Assembly (NCBI RefSeq): GCF_018325905.1
Contig: NZ_AP021901.1
Span: 124,001-188,000, forward strand
Reading direction: 5' to 3'
DNA length: 64,000 nt
Origin: Pseudomonas sp. St316
GTDB taxonomy: Bacteria > Pseudomonadota > Gammaproteobacteria > Pseudomonadales > Pseudomonadaceae
Shown here: piece by piece, positions 63,945 to 64,000 of the stretch
How the letters are laid out: each line of letters starts with the position of its first letter
How positions within the stretch are numbered: the stretch's first letter is position 1
The notes under the pieces: model-generated
What the model was told of the DNA's origin: nothing
Seen by the model: only the letters and a program-made list of their open reading frames with translations
Database searches by the model: none
Translations under genes and position numbers: made by a program

Positions 63945-64000
63945 ATGAAGATCGGTGTAATCGGTGGCGGCCAGTTGGGCCGCATGTTGGCCCTGGCAGG
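63945..64000 (+). CDS. purK: N5-carboxyaminoimidazole ribonucleotide synthase PurK, partial
   Basis: Only the first 18 codons are in the window: MKIGVIGGGQLGRMLALA, whose GGGQLGRML motif is the nucleotide-binding start of PurK (ATP-grasp). It makes N5-CAIR for PurE. Runs off the right edge. Confidence 0.92.
   Translation, partial: MKIGVIGGGQLGRMLALA

Overview
The window is a stretch of a high-GC Pseudomonas chromosome, most likely from the P. fluorescens group. The gene content and order match blocks that P. aeruginosa carries on the two sides of its origin: coxB-ctaD-ctaG and carbonic anhydrase-SulP (PA0102-PA0106 region), and uvrD, a GGDEF-EAL protein, an RpiR regulator, pycR-pycA-pycB, aspA, a LysR gene and purEK (PA5425-PA5443 region). 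About a dozen REP/REPIN palindromes built on the core GAGCGAGCTTGCTCGC, plus a REP-associated transposase, are also typical of fluorescent pseudomonads. These assignments rest on reading the sequence and on memory of the families; no database search was run.

Layout. 1-7.5 kb: the aa3-type cytochrome c oxidase operon (coxB, ctaD, partial ctaG, minus strand), an unknown helical protein, an acyl-CoA thioesterase, a CPA2 cation/proton antiporter and an SMI1/KNR4 protein. 7.5-14.5 kb: a Tim44-domain protein, UvrD helicase, a frameshifted membrane PAS-GGDEF-EAL protein and a small unknown. 14.8-20.5 kb: RpiR regulator, a small PA3496-like protein, PycR and the two-subunit pyruvate carboxylase. 20.5-25.6 kb: an autotransporter, an amino-acid ABC permease with its binding protein, and a homocysteine methyltransferase. 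25.7-39.4 kb: an accessory block holding two giant dermonecrotic-toxin-like proteins (1769 and 1532 aa) around two acetyltransferases, a PaiB-type protein and a frameshifted MocR regulator. 39.6-46.7 kb: polyamine-binding protein with acetylpolyamine deacetylase, an A+T-rich lectin gene, SulP transporter with beta-carbonic anhydrase, and a radical SAM gene behind a LexA-like box. 46.9-48.6 kb: an A+T-richer block with two paralogous secreted proteins and a broken gene. 49-55.5 kb: a TpbA-like phosphatase, two M3 oligopeptidases, a YheV-like zinc-ribbon protein, gamma-carbonic anhydrase and a HAD phosphatase. 55.5-64 kb: a RAYT with flanking REPs, an AraC regulator, asparaginase, an AGCS symporter, aspartase, a LysR regulator and purE-purK.

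How genes work together. Asparaginase, AGCS symporter and aspartase form an asparagine-to-fumarate catabolic neighbourhood. PycA/PycB supply oxaloacetate under PycR. Carbonic anhydrase with SulP suggests bicarbonate supply. AphA with a PotF-like protein suggests acetylpolyamine uptake and deacetylation.

Items most worth a second look are the OTU-like cysteine-protease motif inside the 1769-aa toxin and the hairpin that covers its ribosome-binding site; an array of five DnaA-box-like 9-mers at an exact 12-bp period (plus a sixth nearby) inside the MocR gene; three apparent frameshifts, two of them at homopolymers; the RAYT flanked by its own REP variant; and the purE leader with an intrinsic terminator just before the gene.
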